A stretch of 64,000 nucleotides of DNA from Sphingobacterium nematocida (lineage in GTDB: Bacteria > Bacteroidota > Bacteroidia > Sphingobacteriales > Sphingobacteriaceae). Of the stretch, positions 34,786 through 44,647 are shown piece after piece. The translations under genes were made by a program, and so were the position numbers. Position 1 is the stretch's first letter; every line of letters starts with the position of its first letter. The notes beneath the pieces are model-generated. The model worked only from the letters and a program-made list of their open reading frames with translations, had not been told where the DNA came from and made no database searches. The stretch lies in assembly GCF_900168125.1 (NCBI RefSeq), contig NZ_FUZF01000016.1, forward strand, positions 1-64,000, in the 5' to 3' direction.

Positions 34786-36081
34786 ATGAGGTTAAAAGCG
34801 TTATTTACAGTTACCATCAGTTTATTAGCTTCAAATTATGCTTTGTCGCAAAAGTTTGATCAGCAAATGTTTGATTTATTGTTGAGAGGACAACATGTTG
34901 AGCTTCCTAGTAAGTCAATTAAAGATAAGAACATTGCCTCTAAAAGAGCAGACGTCTGGAAGAAGTGGAAGAAGGCGGTAATTACACATTATGGTTTGCA
35001 ATTGGATGAAAGTCTTTTATCATCTTCAAAGGAATACAGCTGGCAACTAGTCGATGAAGATCCGCTTCCGTTTGTCTTTGTGAAGAAAGATGAGAGGCCA
35101 ACAAATGGCTATCCTTTATTCATCAATTTGCACGGGTCGGGACCGAAGAGTCAAGAATGGTCTGCTAGTAAACAATTAAGTAAAGGATATAAAGGAGGTC
35201 CTTCTTTATATTTTGTTCCCCAGATCCCTAGCGAGAAGCGTTATCGCTGGGGATTGATCCCTATGCAACAAGCTTATGAAAAGCTTTTGCGACTAGCAAT
35301 GGTCTCTGACCAGATTGATAGGAATAAAATGTATGTAATGGGTATTTCTGAAGGAGGATATGGGTCTCAACGTTTAGGTGCATTCTATGCTGATTATTGG
35401 GCGGGAGTAGGGCCTATGGCTGGCGGTGAGCCACTCGAGAATGCACCCGTGTTGAACTTTAGAAACACGGCTTTTGCCATGGAAACAGGTGAGTTTGATA
35501 CGGGATTTGGCCGTGATAATTATACCCAACAGGCAAAGATGGCTTTTAAAGAAATGAAAGAAAACTTTCCCGCTGATTTTGAACATCGAGTTAATTTTCA
35601 GGCAGGACGGGGACATACTATAAATTATAATTTGGTAAGCCCTTGGTTGATTGAGCAGGTTCGTAAGCCGATTCCTCATCATGTTTCTTGGGTAAATTTT
35701 CCATTATATGGTCGCTATCGTCAGGGGTTTTATAATCTTGCTGTAGAAGAACCATTTGGTGTACATCCTGATAGTACGGTAGATCGCACATCATTTGATG
35801 TAAGGATTAAAGCAGAGCGAAATGAAGTGGAATTGATTGCCTATGCGATAGATAGAGGAACTGATGATACTCTTCCGCTTAAAAGTGGTAAGTTGGCCAT
35901 TTATCTTTCGGAAAAGCAAGTTAATTTGAATAAGCCAGTACGCCTATGTGTCAATGGTAAGGAGGTGTTTAACGGTGTCGTTAAACTTGATGAGGTTAAT
36001 ATATGGCGGAGTTGTCTTTTATTTGGCGACCCCGACCGTTTATTCCCTGCTAAGCTGCTTGTCGATTTTTCAAAGTTTTAA
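34786..36081 (+). CDS. secreted alpha/beta-hydrolase (esterase/depolymerase-like), cassette A
   Basis: The 431-residue protein has a signal peptide (about 1-21). An alpha/beta-hydrolase core follows with the oxyanion LHGSGP near 117, the nucleophile elbow GISEGGYG (Ser about 188), an Asp in EFDTGFG and a His in GRGHTINY. About 130 further residues form a beta-rich C-terminal domain ending RLFPAKLLVDFSKF. It is probably an esterase acting on ester groups of the imported substrate. It is the last gene of cassette A; in cassette B only a fragment of the same C-terminus remains (47206-47271). Confidence 0.85.
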   Translation: MRLKALFTVTISLLASNYALSQKFDQQMFDLLLRGQHVELPSKSIKDKNIASKRADVWKKWKKAVITHYGLQLDESLLSSSKEYSWQLVDEDPLPFVFVKKDERPTNGYPLFINLHGSGPKSQEWSASKQLSKGYKGGPSLYFVPQIPSEKRYRWGLIPMQQAYEKLLRLAMVSDQIDRNKMYVMGISEGGYGSQRLGAFYADYWAGVGPMAGGEPLENAPVLNFRNTAFAMETGEFDTGFGRDNYTQQAKMAFKEMKENFPADFEHRVNFQAGRGHTINYNLVSPWLIEQVRKPIPHHVSWVNFPLYGRYRQGFYNLAVEEPFGVHPDSTVDRTSFDVRIKAERNEVELIAYAIDRGTDDTLPLKSGKLAIYLSEKQVNLNKPVRLCVNGKEVFNGVVKLDEVNIWRSCLLFGDPDRLFPAKLLVDFSKF

Positions 36082-36106
36082 AACCAAAATACTTAATAAT
36101 TAGAGC

Positions 36107-36133
36107 GCCTGGAGATTTGTTTCAGGCCTTTTT
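36107..36133 (+). terminator. rho-independent terminator of cassette A
   Basis: GCCTG (36107-36111) and CAGGC (36123-36127) form a short stem followed by CTTTTT. A much longer hairpin begins inside the T-run. Confidence 0.6.
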
Positions 36134-36178
36134 ACATTGATTAATTTATTCTCCATGAATAAATTAATCAATGTAAAA
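36130..36178. repeat. perfect 22-bp AT-rich hairpin between the two cassettes
   Basis: Arms 36130-36151 and 36157-36178 are exact reverse complements with a five-base loop. The position right after the terminator and before cassette B suggests either a second bidirectional terminator or the footprint of a small mobile element. The rest of the gap (36179-36475) contains only a candidate promoter box. Confidence 0.8.
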
Positions 36179-36365
36179 TCTAAGTTACGATACTATTGGA
36201 CAGGAGTGTCGGTTCACTTGGTTAGCGTTTGCTCTATTGGGAAATGGTTGATGTAAAGGGTTTTGTTTTATAAGGGAGTAGGGTGTTCACGGAAAGAGAG
36301 TATGTTATTCTATAATATTCTTGTTTGTTTCTGTTTTCGGACTTTATAAGTTAGTTTTAATTTAT

Positions 36366-36373
36366 TAAGTTTG
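36366..36373 (+). promoter_or_regulatory. candidate -7 promoter box for cassette B sigma factor
   Basis: TAAGTTTG fits TAnnTTTG about 110 bases before ATG 36476. No clear -33 box. Confidence 0.3.
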
Positions 36374-36475
36374 ACTTTCTGTTTTCCAAACTAACCATGG
36401 GAAACCATGTAATAATCGTATACACAATTAAAGCCTGCTATCTTGGATGTAATTAAAAGTTTTTGGGTTGCCGAA

Positions 36476-37027
36476 ATGCGTAGCGGTAGTCAAAGTGCAT
36501 TTGAAGATATTTTCAGACATTTCTATCCATCCTTATGCTTTTTTGCGGGAAGGTTTTTGACTAACGATGCAATTGCGGATGAAATCGCACAGGACAGTCT
36601 ATTAAAAGTTTGGGAAAGGCGGAATGAATTTGAGAACCTCGAATCTGTGAAGGCCTTTTTGTACATAAGTACCAAGAATGCCTGCTTTGATGAAATAGAT
36701 AAGCAGGAACGAAAATTAAATCGTGATCACCGTTACTATTTGTCTACTCCTGAAGTAGAGTCTGCTGTGGATGAGGACATTATATATGCTGAATTATTGC
36801 GTGACCTAGCTCAAGCTATTGACCAGCTTCCTGAACAGTGTCGTAAGATCATGAAAATGCTTTTCCAAGAAGAAAAGAAAACCAAAGAGATTGCTGAAGA
36901 ACTTAATATTTCAATCAGTACGGTGAATAATCAGAAATCTAGAGCTATTGTTCTTCTTAGGAAAAAACTATTAATTTCCAGTGCTACCATGTTGAATCTA
37001 TTATTCGTTTATGGTCAATTAAAATAA
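36476..37027 (+). CDS. ECF sigma factor, cassette B
   Basis: ATG 36476 gives 183 residues, with region 2 (AFEDIFRHFYPSLCFFAGRF; DEIAQDSLLKVWERRNEF) and region 4 (IAEELNISISTVNNQKSRAI). An upstream TTG at 36443 would add 11 residues and cannot be excluded. It opens the second co-directional SusCD cassette and should control it through the FecR encoded 61 bases downstream. Confidence 0.9.
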   Translation: MRSGSQSAFEDIFRHFYPSLCFFAGRFLTNDAIADEIAQDSLLKVWERRNEFENLESVKAFLYISTKNACFDEIDKQERKLNRDHRYYLSTPEVESAVDEDIIYAELLRDLAQAIDQLPEQCRKIMKMLFQEEKKTKEIAEELNISISTVNNQKSRAIVLLRKKLLISSATMLNLLFVYGQLK

Positions 37028-37088
37028 ATTTTATTTTCTTTTAGAGATTTTGTGGTTTGGCGTCGTTTCTATTTAAAAGCAGAAATAG

Positions 37089-38318
37089 ATGAGCCTGAAT
37101 GCGGATAAAAATCAAATAGTAGAATTACTTTCTCGAAAGGTGAGAGGTAGGTTGTCTGAGGAGGAGACCGAGATTTTAAATCGTTGGGTGAAAGAGAGCG
37201 AGGAGAATGCGGCCTTTTATGAAAGAATACTTGATAGTAACCAGCTAGGACACGATTTGTATTTGATGCAAAAGGTAGATACGGAATCCGCATTAAATCT
37301 TGCTCGTGCTAAAATTAAAGCAAATCAAACTGTAATTCGATTGCAGAAAAGACGCAATTATGTGAAGTGGGGTGCGGCAGCGGCCGTATTAATTATCATA
37401 GGCTTTTTAAGCTATTTCCATTACCATGGCAGTGTAGATATCAAATCAATCCTATCTGAAAACAAAAGCGATTCTACAGCCAATAGATTGGTAACACTAA
37501 CTCTTCCAAATGGGAAAACCCTAGAGCTTCCTATCACTAAAGATGGTATAGTGATGGCTGAGGGGGCTGTTGAGTATCAGGATGGTTCCTCCATCGATGT
37601 GGAAGGAGACTTCTTGCAAGGTCCATTTTCTAAAAAAGAAAAAGCCTATTTGACACTGACTACCCCCAAAGGAGGCCGCTTCCAGATCGTGTTGTCCGAC
37701 GGAACTACCGTATGGTTAAATGCGAATTCAACCCTGAAATACCCAGCACAATTTGAAGAAGGAGAGCGACGAGTTGAACTGGATGGGGAAGCCTTCTTTG
37801 ATGTGACCCATATGCGTAAAGTCAATCAATATTTTATTGTGCAAAGTAAGTGGCAAGAAGTTAAAGTACTGGGTACGCAGTTTAATATAAATGCGTATGC
37901 CGACGAGCCTTATAATCGAACCACCCTGATTGATGGCAAGGTGTTAGTAACCTCAGATATTAAAGATGCAGAAGGTCCAGAGATCGTATTAAGTAAGGCA
38001 GGACAGCAAGCTCGCGTGATGGGGAAAAGTTTTCAAATGACCCAAGTAAATGCCGAACATATAGTAGCATGGAAAAATAATAGGATGCAGTTTGATGAAC
38101 TTGATGTTTATTCGATTATGCGTACGTTAAAGCGTATTTATCCGATTGAAGTTCATTATGCATCCGATCTGCGGGGAATCAAACTAGGCGGGTCTATATC
38201 CAATGATAAGTCAATAGAAGAGGTTTTGAAGGTACTGGAGGTGACGGGCGAAGTACGATTTAAAGTAGAGCCTCTAGCTAACCAAGAGTCAGGAAGGAGG
38301 GTTACTGTTATGCGCTAA
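37089..38318 (+). CDS. FecR-family anti-sigma factor, cassette B
   Basis: The 409-residue protein is longer than its cassette A counterpart. It has an N-terminal cytoplasmic domain, a TM helix (about 95-113, WGAAAAVLIIIGFLSYF), a FecR domain (TPKGGRFQIVLSDGTTVWLNANS; DGEAFFDVTHM) and DUF4974 at the C-terminus (SIMRTLKRIYPIEVHY). It ties the STN domain of the SusC at 38450 to the sigma factor. Confidence 0.93.
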   Translation: MSLNADKNQIVELLSRKVRGRLSEEETEILNRWVKESEENAAFYERILDSNQLGHDLYLMQKVDTESALNLARAKIKANQTVIRLQKRRNYVKWGAAAAVLIIIGFLSYFHYHGSVDIKSILSENKSDSTANRLVTLTLPNGKTLELPITKDGIVMAEGAVEYQDGSSIDVEGDFLQGPFSKKEKAYLTLTTPKGGRFQIVLSDGTTVWLNANSTLKYPAQFEEGERRVELDGEAFFDVTHMRKVNQYFIVQSKWQEVKVLGTQFNINAYADEPYNRTTLIDGKVLVTSDIKDAEGPEIVLSKAGQQARVMGKSFQMTQVNAEHIVAWKNNRMQFDELDVYSIMRTLKRIYPIEVHYASDLRGIKLGGSISNDKSIEEVLKVLEVTGEVRFKVEPLANQESGRRVTVMR

Positions 38319-38449
38319 ACAGTGAGAGATAAATAAACGGAGCGCTGAAAACTAGAAGTGCGCTAACACTTCTAGTTAATATTTGGGCTAGTTTATTTTC
38401 AACTACTTGTACATAATCTAATTAACTAATTTCCAAATTAATCAAATGT

Positions 38450-41400
38450 ATGAAATTTAATGCAAATGATACAGGGCATCGCCATGCCTTATATCATAAA
38501 TTATGGCTAATAATGAAGTTAACCTTGTTATTTGTATTCGCAGCTCTTATGCATGTTAGTGCATCCACCTTTGCCCAGCGAGTTACAATTTCGAAACCGA
38601 ACGCCAAATTAATAGATGTTTTCTCTGCCATTCAAAAGCAGACAGGTGTCGATTTTGTCTATTCAAACAGTGTTCTATCCAAAGGTCATACGGTAAGCCT
38701 GAATGTCAAGGATGCTGCACTTAAGGAGGTACTCGATCTGTGTTTTAAAAACCAACCCTTTGCATACGCTATTGAAAATAAAACTATAGTGGTCAAAGAA
38801 AAAAGGACGAGTGTAGACGCAGCGACCGGGGAAATTCAAGAGGGTGTCGTCTCGGGGAGAGTAACCACCAAAGATGGTAAGCCTTTACGTGGTGTGACCG
38901 TCGTTGTAAAGGATCAGACATTTCGTGGTGTTACCGATCTCAATGGCGATTTCAAGATTAATGTGCCCGGATTAACCAAGTATACGCTGGTCTTTTCTTA
39001 TCTAGGGATGAAGACAAGAACCTTACAGGTTACGAAGCCTATGCAAGTTATTGTGCAACTTGAAGAGGGGCATGATGAACTGGATGAGGTCCAGGTCACG
39101 GGCTATGAAGTAATCGATAAAAGGCTATCTACCTCGGCAATTACTTCTCTTCTGGTAGAAGATATATTGGTGCCCGGGATGAATAGTATAGAACAAGCTT
39201 TAGAAGGGCGGGTGCCCGAGCTTGTTTATATGACCAACTCGGGGGAGGTTGGTTCTACACCTAGAATACGAGTAAGAGGTACATCCACTATCCTTGGAAA
39301 TCGTGAACCGTTGTGGGTATTGGATGGATTTATTATGCACGATCCCGTAAATATTACGAATGATGAACTGAATGATCCCGATTATATAAATTTAATCGGT
39401 AATGCTATTCAGGGAATCAATCCACAGGATATTGAACGGGTAGATATTTTAAAAGATGCTTCTGCTACTGCGTTGTATGGCACAAGGGCGGCTAATGGAG
39501 TAATTGTAGTAACAACAAAGAAAGGGGCAATTGGACCAGCTCGGTTTACCTACAATCATTCGTCCAAAGTGTCGCTTAGGCCCACTTATACCGATAAGAA
39601 TATCAACTTAATGAACTCACAGGAGCGTATTCGTTTTGGGAAAGATTTGGTAGATCTACACTATCAATTCCCGTCCAATATGCCATTGGTAGGGTATGAA
39701 GGGGCTATACAGCGCTATTACAAAGGTTTACTTTCTTATGAAGAGTTTTTGAGCGAAGTAAAATGGTACGAGACCGTAAATACAGACTGGTTTGATATAC
39801 TAACGCGAAACTCCTATTCACAAGATAATACCTTAGGTGTGTCTGGAGGAACCAACAATGTTAGATATTATACATCACTTGGATACAATCCAGAGATGGG
39901 GGTAACAAAAGGTACAAAAACACAGCGTTATACTGCTCGGGTAAATCTAGATTTTGCCTTCTCAGAAAAACTAAAGGCCAATATCTCCATTAATGGAAAT
40001 ACACAAAAGAAAAACAACCTCATTGGTGCTCTAAATGCCATGGACTATGCCTATAATACTACCAGAGCTTTACCATTTACCAATCTGGACGGATCCTTAT
40101 ACTTTTATGAGAATATAGGCTATGGAGGAATGAATAGGCCATCTAATCGATTTGATTATAATATTGTAAACGAGATCGAGAATAGTTCAAGCACGTACGA
40201 TGGAAATACATTGGGAGCATCGCTGTCTATGCGTTATAATGTGATTAAGAATATGACCTTGACTCTTGCAGGTAGCTATAATAACTCCGGAACTTTACAA
40301 GAGCAATGGTGGGGGGATCAAACGCATTATGTTGCGCGTCTAAAAAATGCGGAGTATGAAGAGGCTCCGAAAAAGGGAGAATCGGGTTATAGTATTTTGC
40401 CTTACGGTGGTATTTTAAATAGCACAAATACAAAGTCGGAAGGATTTACTGTACGCACTCAGACCGATTATCGCCACTTTGCGGGAGATGATAGACAGCA
40501 CTTGTTTTCAGGTTTAGTAGGCTTTGAAGTCAATGGCTCCACCTCTAGAAGTATGAATTCAGAAAACAGAGGTTTTGTCAAGGAGCGTGGACTACAATTT
40601 GTCCAAAATATTGACATTGATGCTTACCCCCATTACAAAAGTTGGGTTAAAAATAATAATCCAAGCTTAGGGTACAATATTTCTAGGCAAGTATCTGGTT
40701 ATTTTAGTACTTCTTATAGCTATCGTAGCTATTTCTCTTTAAATGCGAATACGCGCTTTGATGCATCTAATAAATTTGGAAGCCGTAGTAACGAACGGTT
40801 ATTACCTGTATGGTCTGTATCGGGAATGTGGAATCCTAAAGAGATATTCTTGTCGGATGTAGATTTTATATCAGAAATCCGTATGCGGGCATCATTTGGA
40901 AAGCAGGGAAACATGTTGGACGACCAAAGTCCTAATCTAATTATAAAGATGGGGACCATAGATCCAAATTATAACGAGAATGTTTCGACTATCGCTAGGT
41001 ATCCAAATCCTAATTTGGCGTGGGAGCAAACCAATCAGTTTAACAGTGGTCTTGATATTTCCCTTTTTGAAAATAGGTTAAATGTTGGAGCTACATTTTA
41101 TGTTAAGCGTACCAAGGATCTGTTTTCTTCTGTACAGGTATCGTCAGTTAATGGTGTCAATGGCAATGTGTACGTCATGAACAATGGTAATCTAGAAAAT
41201 ATCGGGTATTCCTTACAGCTAAGTGGTCAGCCAATAAAAAATGAAACATTCAGGTGGAATATGTCTACTTATTTTAGTGGTAACTACAACAAGGTACTCT
41301 CAGGTACAGTAGATAACTTCCGGATAAATGATTATCAAAGTGGCCGCGCAATTGTAGACGGAGTTCCAATTAGTTCTTTCTATTCTTATAAGTTCTTAGG

Positions 41401-42094
41401 GCTAAATTCTGGTAATGGAGCGCCGGTATTTGATGATTATTCAGATCGCAGACATTTGCTAGAGAATAAAACGTTAGAAGAAACGGTTTTGATGACTATG
41501 GTAAATAGTGGTCAGCGCGAACCCATATTTTCTGGCAGTTTATCCAATTCATTTACTTACAGAAGATTTGGTATATCGACCAATCTAAGCTACAGCTTAG
41601 GATCTAAGATGCGCTTATTCCCGATGTATAGCCCTATTGTAGGTGGTGTGAGCTCTGCTGTAAATATTCGTAAAGAATTTACAGAGCGCTGGCGAGCATC
41701 AGGTGATGAGCAGTTTACCAATATTCCCGCAATTATAGGTCCTTCCGATCCGGATTACTGGAATTACTACGTTCACTATTCGTCAGCATCGGGTCCTACA
41801 AAGCCTGTGCAGCAATTTGCTAGCAGTGTGTGGGATATGTACGACAAGTCCGATTATAGAGTGGTAAGCGGTAATTATTTAAAGATGACTTCTTTGGCGT
41901 TTAGGTATTCGTTTGATCCGAAGTTCTTAAAGAAAACACCATTTTCAGCAGCAAGTATGAGTGTCAATGGTACCAATATATTCACTATTTCTGCAAAAGA
42001 ATTAAAGGGGCAGGATCCAATGCAGGCCGGGTTTGCAAAGCCTAGCCTATCAAACCGACCATCGTACACCATGCAGTTTAATGTTACATTTTAA
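38450..42094 (+). CDS. STN-type SusC/RagA TonB-linked receptor, cassette B
   Basis: The 1214-residue protein has a signal peptide after a basic N-terminus (LIMKLTLLFVFAALMHVSAS), an STN domain (about 45-120, AKLIDVFSAIQKQTGVDFVY), a carboxypeptidase-regulatory-like domain (about 135-200), a TonB-box-like DEVQVTGYEVI, a plug with RIRVRGTSTILGN and ATALYGTRAANGVIVV, and the barrel. It matches the cassette A receptor almost end to end, with more divergence at the N-terminal signalling part. That would let each receptor talk only to its own FecR. Confidence 0.95.
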   Translation: MKFNANDTGHRHALYHKLWLIMKLTLLFVFAALMHVSASTFAQRVTISKPNAKLIDVFSAIQKQTGVDFVYSNSVLSKGHTVSLNVKDAALKEVLDLCFKNQPFAYAIENKTIVVKEKRTSVDAATGEIQEGVVSGRVTTKDGKPLRGVTVVVKDQTFRGVTDLNGDFKINVPGLTKYTLVFSYLGMKTRTLQVTKPMQVIVQLEEGHDELDEVQVTGYEVIDKRLSTSAITSLLVEDILVPGMNSIEQALEGRVPELVYMTNSGEVGSTPRIRVRGTSTILGNREPLWVLDGFIMHDPVNITNDELNDPDYINLIGNAIQGINPQDIERVDILKDASATALYGTRAANGVIVVTTKKGAIGPARFTYNHSSKVSLRPTYTDKNINLMNSQERIRFGKDLVDLHYQFPSNMPLVGYEGAIQRYYKGLLSYEEFLSEVKWYETVNTDWFDILTRNSYSQDNTLGVSGGTNNVRYYTSLGYNPEMGVTKGTKTQRYTARVNLDFAFSEKLKANISINGNTQKKNNLIGALNAMDYAYNTTRALPFTNLDGSLYFYENIGYGGMNRPSNRFDYNIVNEIENSSSTYDGNTLGASLSMRYNVIKNMTLTLAGSYNNSGTLQEQWWGDQTHYVARLKNAEYEEAPKKGESGYSILPYGGILNSTNTKSEGFTVRTQTDYRHFAGDDRQHLFSGLVGFEVNGSTSRSMNSENRGFVKERGLQFVQNIDIDAYPHYKSWVKNNNPSLGYNISRQVSGYFSTSYSYRSYFSLNANTRFDASNKFGSRSNERLLPVWSVSGMWNPKEIFLSDVDFISEIRMRASFGKQGNMLDDQSPNLIIKMGTIDPNYNENVSTIARYPNPNLAWEQTNQFNSGLDISLFENRLNVGATFYVKRTKDLFSSVQVSSVNGVNGNVYVMNNGNLENIGYSLQLSGQPIKNETFRWNMSTYFSGNYNKVLSGTVDNFRINDYQSGRAIVDGVPISSFYSYKFLGLNSGNGAPVFDDYSDRRHLLENKTLEETVLMTMVNSGQREPIFSGSLSNSFTYRRFGISTNLSYSLGSKMRLFPMYSPIVGGVSSAVNIRKEFTERWRASGDEQFTNIPAIIGPSDPDYWNYYVHYSSASGPTKPVQQFASSVWDMYDKSDYRVVSGNYLKMTSLAFRYSFDPKFLKKTPFSAASMSVNGTNIFTISAKELKGQDPMQAGFAKPSLSNRPSYTMQFNVTF

Positions 42095-42104
42095 ATGAGC
42101 TAAG

Positions 42105-43640
42105 ATGAAAAGAAATATCTACATATATTTAATAGGATTGGTTCTCTTAACCGGTTGTAGCAAGTTTTTGGAGGATTACTCACAAGATTTAGTTGTTGTA
42201 AAGAAGATTTCTGATTTGGATGAAATATTGTTAGGCTCAGTATACCTACCATCTACAGAAGTTAAAGAGTTGAATTACGGAGACATAGGTTGGTGGCTAC
42301 ATATTCTTGACGACGATGTGAATACCGTCATTGAGCCTAATGCAATCAAAGGCAGAACCGAAATGGATGGTAGCTTCTACGGATATACTACCTGGCAGTT
42401 TGAAGTAGGCCGTAGTTATGATGGAGGCAATTTAGCGGGCGACAAGCGTCTATGGGAAGAGCTTTATCAGCGTATTAATGCGACAAACATTATTCTTAAC
42501 GAAATTGATGGCATAGACCAGGCCAAAGAGACAGATAAGCTTGATGCATTACGTATAAAGGGTGAAAGTCATTTCCTGCGGGCACAGTTTTATTTTCTGT
42601 TGGTCAATATTTACGGATCAATGTATACGGCAGAAACTGCTGAAACTACAGCTGGAGTACCACTTAAGCTAACACATTTTGTGGAGCACGATAAGTTAAA
42701 GACCAGTCAGTTTACTAGAAGTTCAGTAGGGCAGGTTTACCATCAAATTGTAAAAGACCTAGAAGAGTCTATTACCTACTTTTCGGAAAGTCCGCAACGC
42801 AATATTTTCTATAGGGCCAACAAGAGAGCTGCTATGCTATTGTTGTCGCGCGTGTATCTGTATATGCAAGAATGGGAAAAAGCAAAGCTGTTGGCAGAAG
42901 ATTTACTAAAGTTAAACAAGGATCTGATGGATTATCCAGCTATCCCCGCACAAGGCATAGCTATCGCTGAGGGCAATCCTGAAATTATTTTCTCTCATGG
43001 ATCAGCCAATCTTCAGAATGCTTTCACAGGCCGAGGCGGTGATTTTTGTATTACAAGAGATCTTTATAATACCTACGAGGCTACAGATGCACGTAAAAGT
43101 CTCTATTTTACACACGCCTTTAGTTCGGACAGTATTGCTCTAAATACTAAATACAAAACTGGGCTACATCGTTCTACAACTTCAGATTTATTTTTATTGC
43201 GAAATGCCGAAGCCTACTTAAATATGGCTGAAGCCTGTGCCATGTTAGGTGACGTAAATGGGGCAAATCTGTGGCTTAACAACTTAAAACGTAAGCGCTT
43301 TGTGAATTATGTAGACCTCAACCATGATGTATCAACTATCATTGAGGAAGTTCGTCGCGAACGCCGTCGTGAGTTGTGTTTAGAAGGCCACCGTTGGTTT
43401 GATTTGCGTAGATATGCGGTCAATAAAATAGCTCCATTCAGCAGGACGATAGAGCATGTTTATGTCTCCTACAATTGGGATGATAAAAATATACTAAAGC
43501 AAGCAGAGGTCTATCAATTATTGCCAAATGATCCGGCATACACTTTCGCTATACCCAAAGCTGTGTTAGATTTTGATCTCGATATGGGAGATAATCCAAG
43601 AAATGTTAGGAAACTAAACCGATTAATAGAATTCGAATAA
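42105..43640 (+). CDS. SusD/RagB-family lipoprotein, cassette B
   Basis: The 511-residue lipoprotein (LLTGC lipobox, Cys about 18) begins 10 bases after SusC. It shares with the cassette A SusD the opening KFLEDYSQDLVVVKKISDLDE, RAQFYFLLVNIYGSMYTAE, and RRERRRELCLEGHRWFDLRRY. It would capture substrate at the surface for the SusC channel. Confidence 0.95.
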   Translation: MKRNIYIYLIGLVLLTGCSKFLEDYSQDLVVVKKISDLDEILLGSVYLPSTEVKELNYGDIGWWLHILDDDVNTVIEPNAIKGRTEMDGSFYGYTTWQFEVGRSYDGGNLAGDKRLWEELYQRINATNIILNEIDGIDQAKETDKLDALRIKGESHFLRAQFYFLLVNIYGSMYTAETAETTAGVPLKLTHFVEHDKLKTSQFTRSSVGQVYHQIVKDLEESITYFSESPQRNIFYRANKRAAMLLLSRVYLYMQEWEKAKLLAEDLLKLNKDLMDYPAIPAQGIAIAEGNPEIIFSHGSANLQNAFTGRGGDFCITRDLYNTYEATDARKSLYFTHAFSSDSIALNTKYKTGLHRSTTSDLFLLRNAEAYLNMAEACAMLGDVNGANLWLNNLKRKRFVNYVDLNHDVSTIIEEVRRERRRELCLEGHRWFDLRRYAVNKIAPFSRTIEHVYVSYNWDDKNILKQAEVYQLLPNDPAYTFAIPKAVLDFDLDMGDNPRNVRKLNRLIEFE

Positions 43641-43645
43641 CTATC

Positions 43646-44617
43646 ATGAGAAAGATATTATTTTTTTTAATAGCCTGTTATGCATTGTTTTCTTCTTGTG
43701 AAAAGGAGAAAGCATTAACGCCGGAGATCGAGTACGAGCATCTTTATAAAATTGTGGACGATCCCAATGACCCGATGAAGCACCGTATCTATGAGATCTA
43801 TCAGAAATACAATGTGCCAGTCTATTTTAACGATACCATTGGGCAGGTGATGGTAGCAAAAGATGTAACAGGAAAACCTGTTTTTAAATACGAAAAGTTA
43901 GATCTCTCCTGGGGGTTTAACTATTATGGTAATTTCAAATACGACTTTGAGTACATGACCGATCCTGTCGAAAAGAATAAAGCTTTAGATATCATAGAGC
44001 GCTATTTGGAAAAGGCAGATCGCGCACTGTATCCATTTTGCTTCTTCGTTACGAAGTCTGCGACACGATACAATGCAGACAAAGTATTAGAGGATTATAA
44101 GAATGGTAAATTCGAAATTGGCTTTAGAACATTATTCTTAACAGGTAATTGGACTGTTGCATTACAGAAGAGCCTTCCGGATGATATGATGCGACAAATG
44201 GTGGCTAACAAAATTATGAACTATCCTGATGAGATCGAGGCATTTGGGAAGATAAGTAAACAAGAGTGGTATGGTGGAAAAGCATGGAGCTCGCTTACGA
44301 GTGCACCTGCTGGCTGGACATGCGATGCGTTGAATGACAACTATTGGAAGGGACCATCGCTAACACCAGCAGCTTGGGAAGCAGAGCGGGTGCCAGCAAG
44401 AGCTATTGTCGGAAAACTTGGTTTTGTATGGGGGCATAAAAGCACCAGTTTGCAAACGCCTGAAGACGTAACCCGAGATTTAGCAGGCTATATCAATCAG
44501 ATGTTAAAGTACTCACCCGAGGAATTTGAGCAGCTATGGGGAGCAAATCCGCTTGTTATTCAAAAATATCGTATCGTGAATGATATCGTAGTCAATAAAT
44601 TAGGTGTACAGCTATAA
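43646..44617 (+). CDS. metallopeptidase-like lipoprotein lacking HExxH, cassette B
   Basis: The 323-residue lipoprotein (FSSC lipobox) starts five bases after SusD. It shares with its cassette A paralogue the opening HRIYEIYQKYNVPVYFND, the YPDEIEAFGKISKQEWYGG block, KLGFVWGHKST and WGANPLVIQKYRIVNDIV. As there, the segment where Mx1-type peptidases carry HEFxHxxHQ reads DDMMRQMVANKIMN, so no zinc site is apparent. Loss in both copies implies a conserved non-proteolytic role. Confidence 0.75.
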   Translation: MRKILFFLIACYALFSSCEKEKALTPEIEYEHLYKIVDDPNDPMKHRIYEIYQKYNVPVYFNDTIGQVMVAKDVTGKPVFKYEKLDLSWGFNYYGNFKYDFEYMTDPVEKNKALDIIERYLEKADRALYPFCFFVTKSATRYNADKVLEDYKNGKFEIGFRTLFLTGNWTVALQKSLPDDMMRQMVANKIMNYPDEIEAFGKISKQEWYGGKAWSSLTSAPAGWTCDALNDNYWKGPSLTPAAWEAERVPARAIVGKLGFVWGHKSTSLQTPEDVTRDLAGYINQMLKYSPEEFEQLWGANPLVIQKYRIVNDIVVNKLGVQL

Positions 44618-44647
44618 TAGTTCATTAGATTAAAAAATTATACATAT

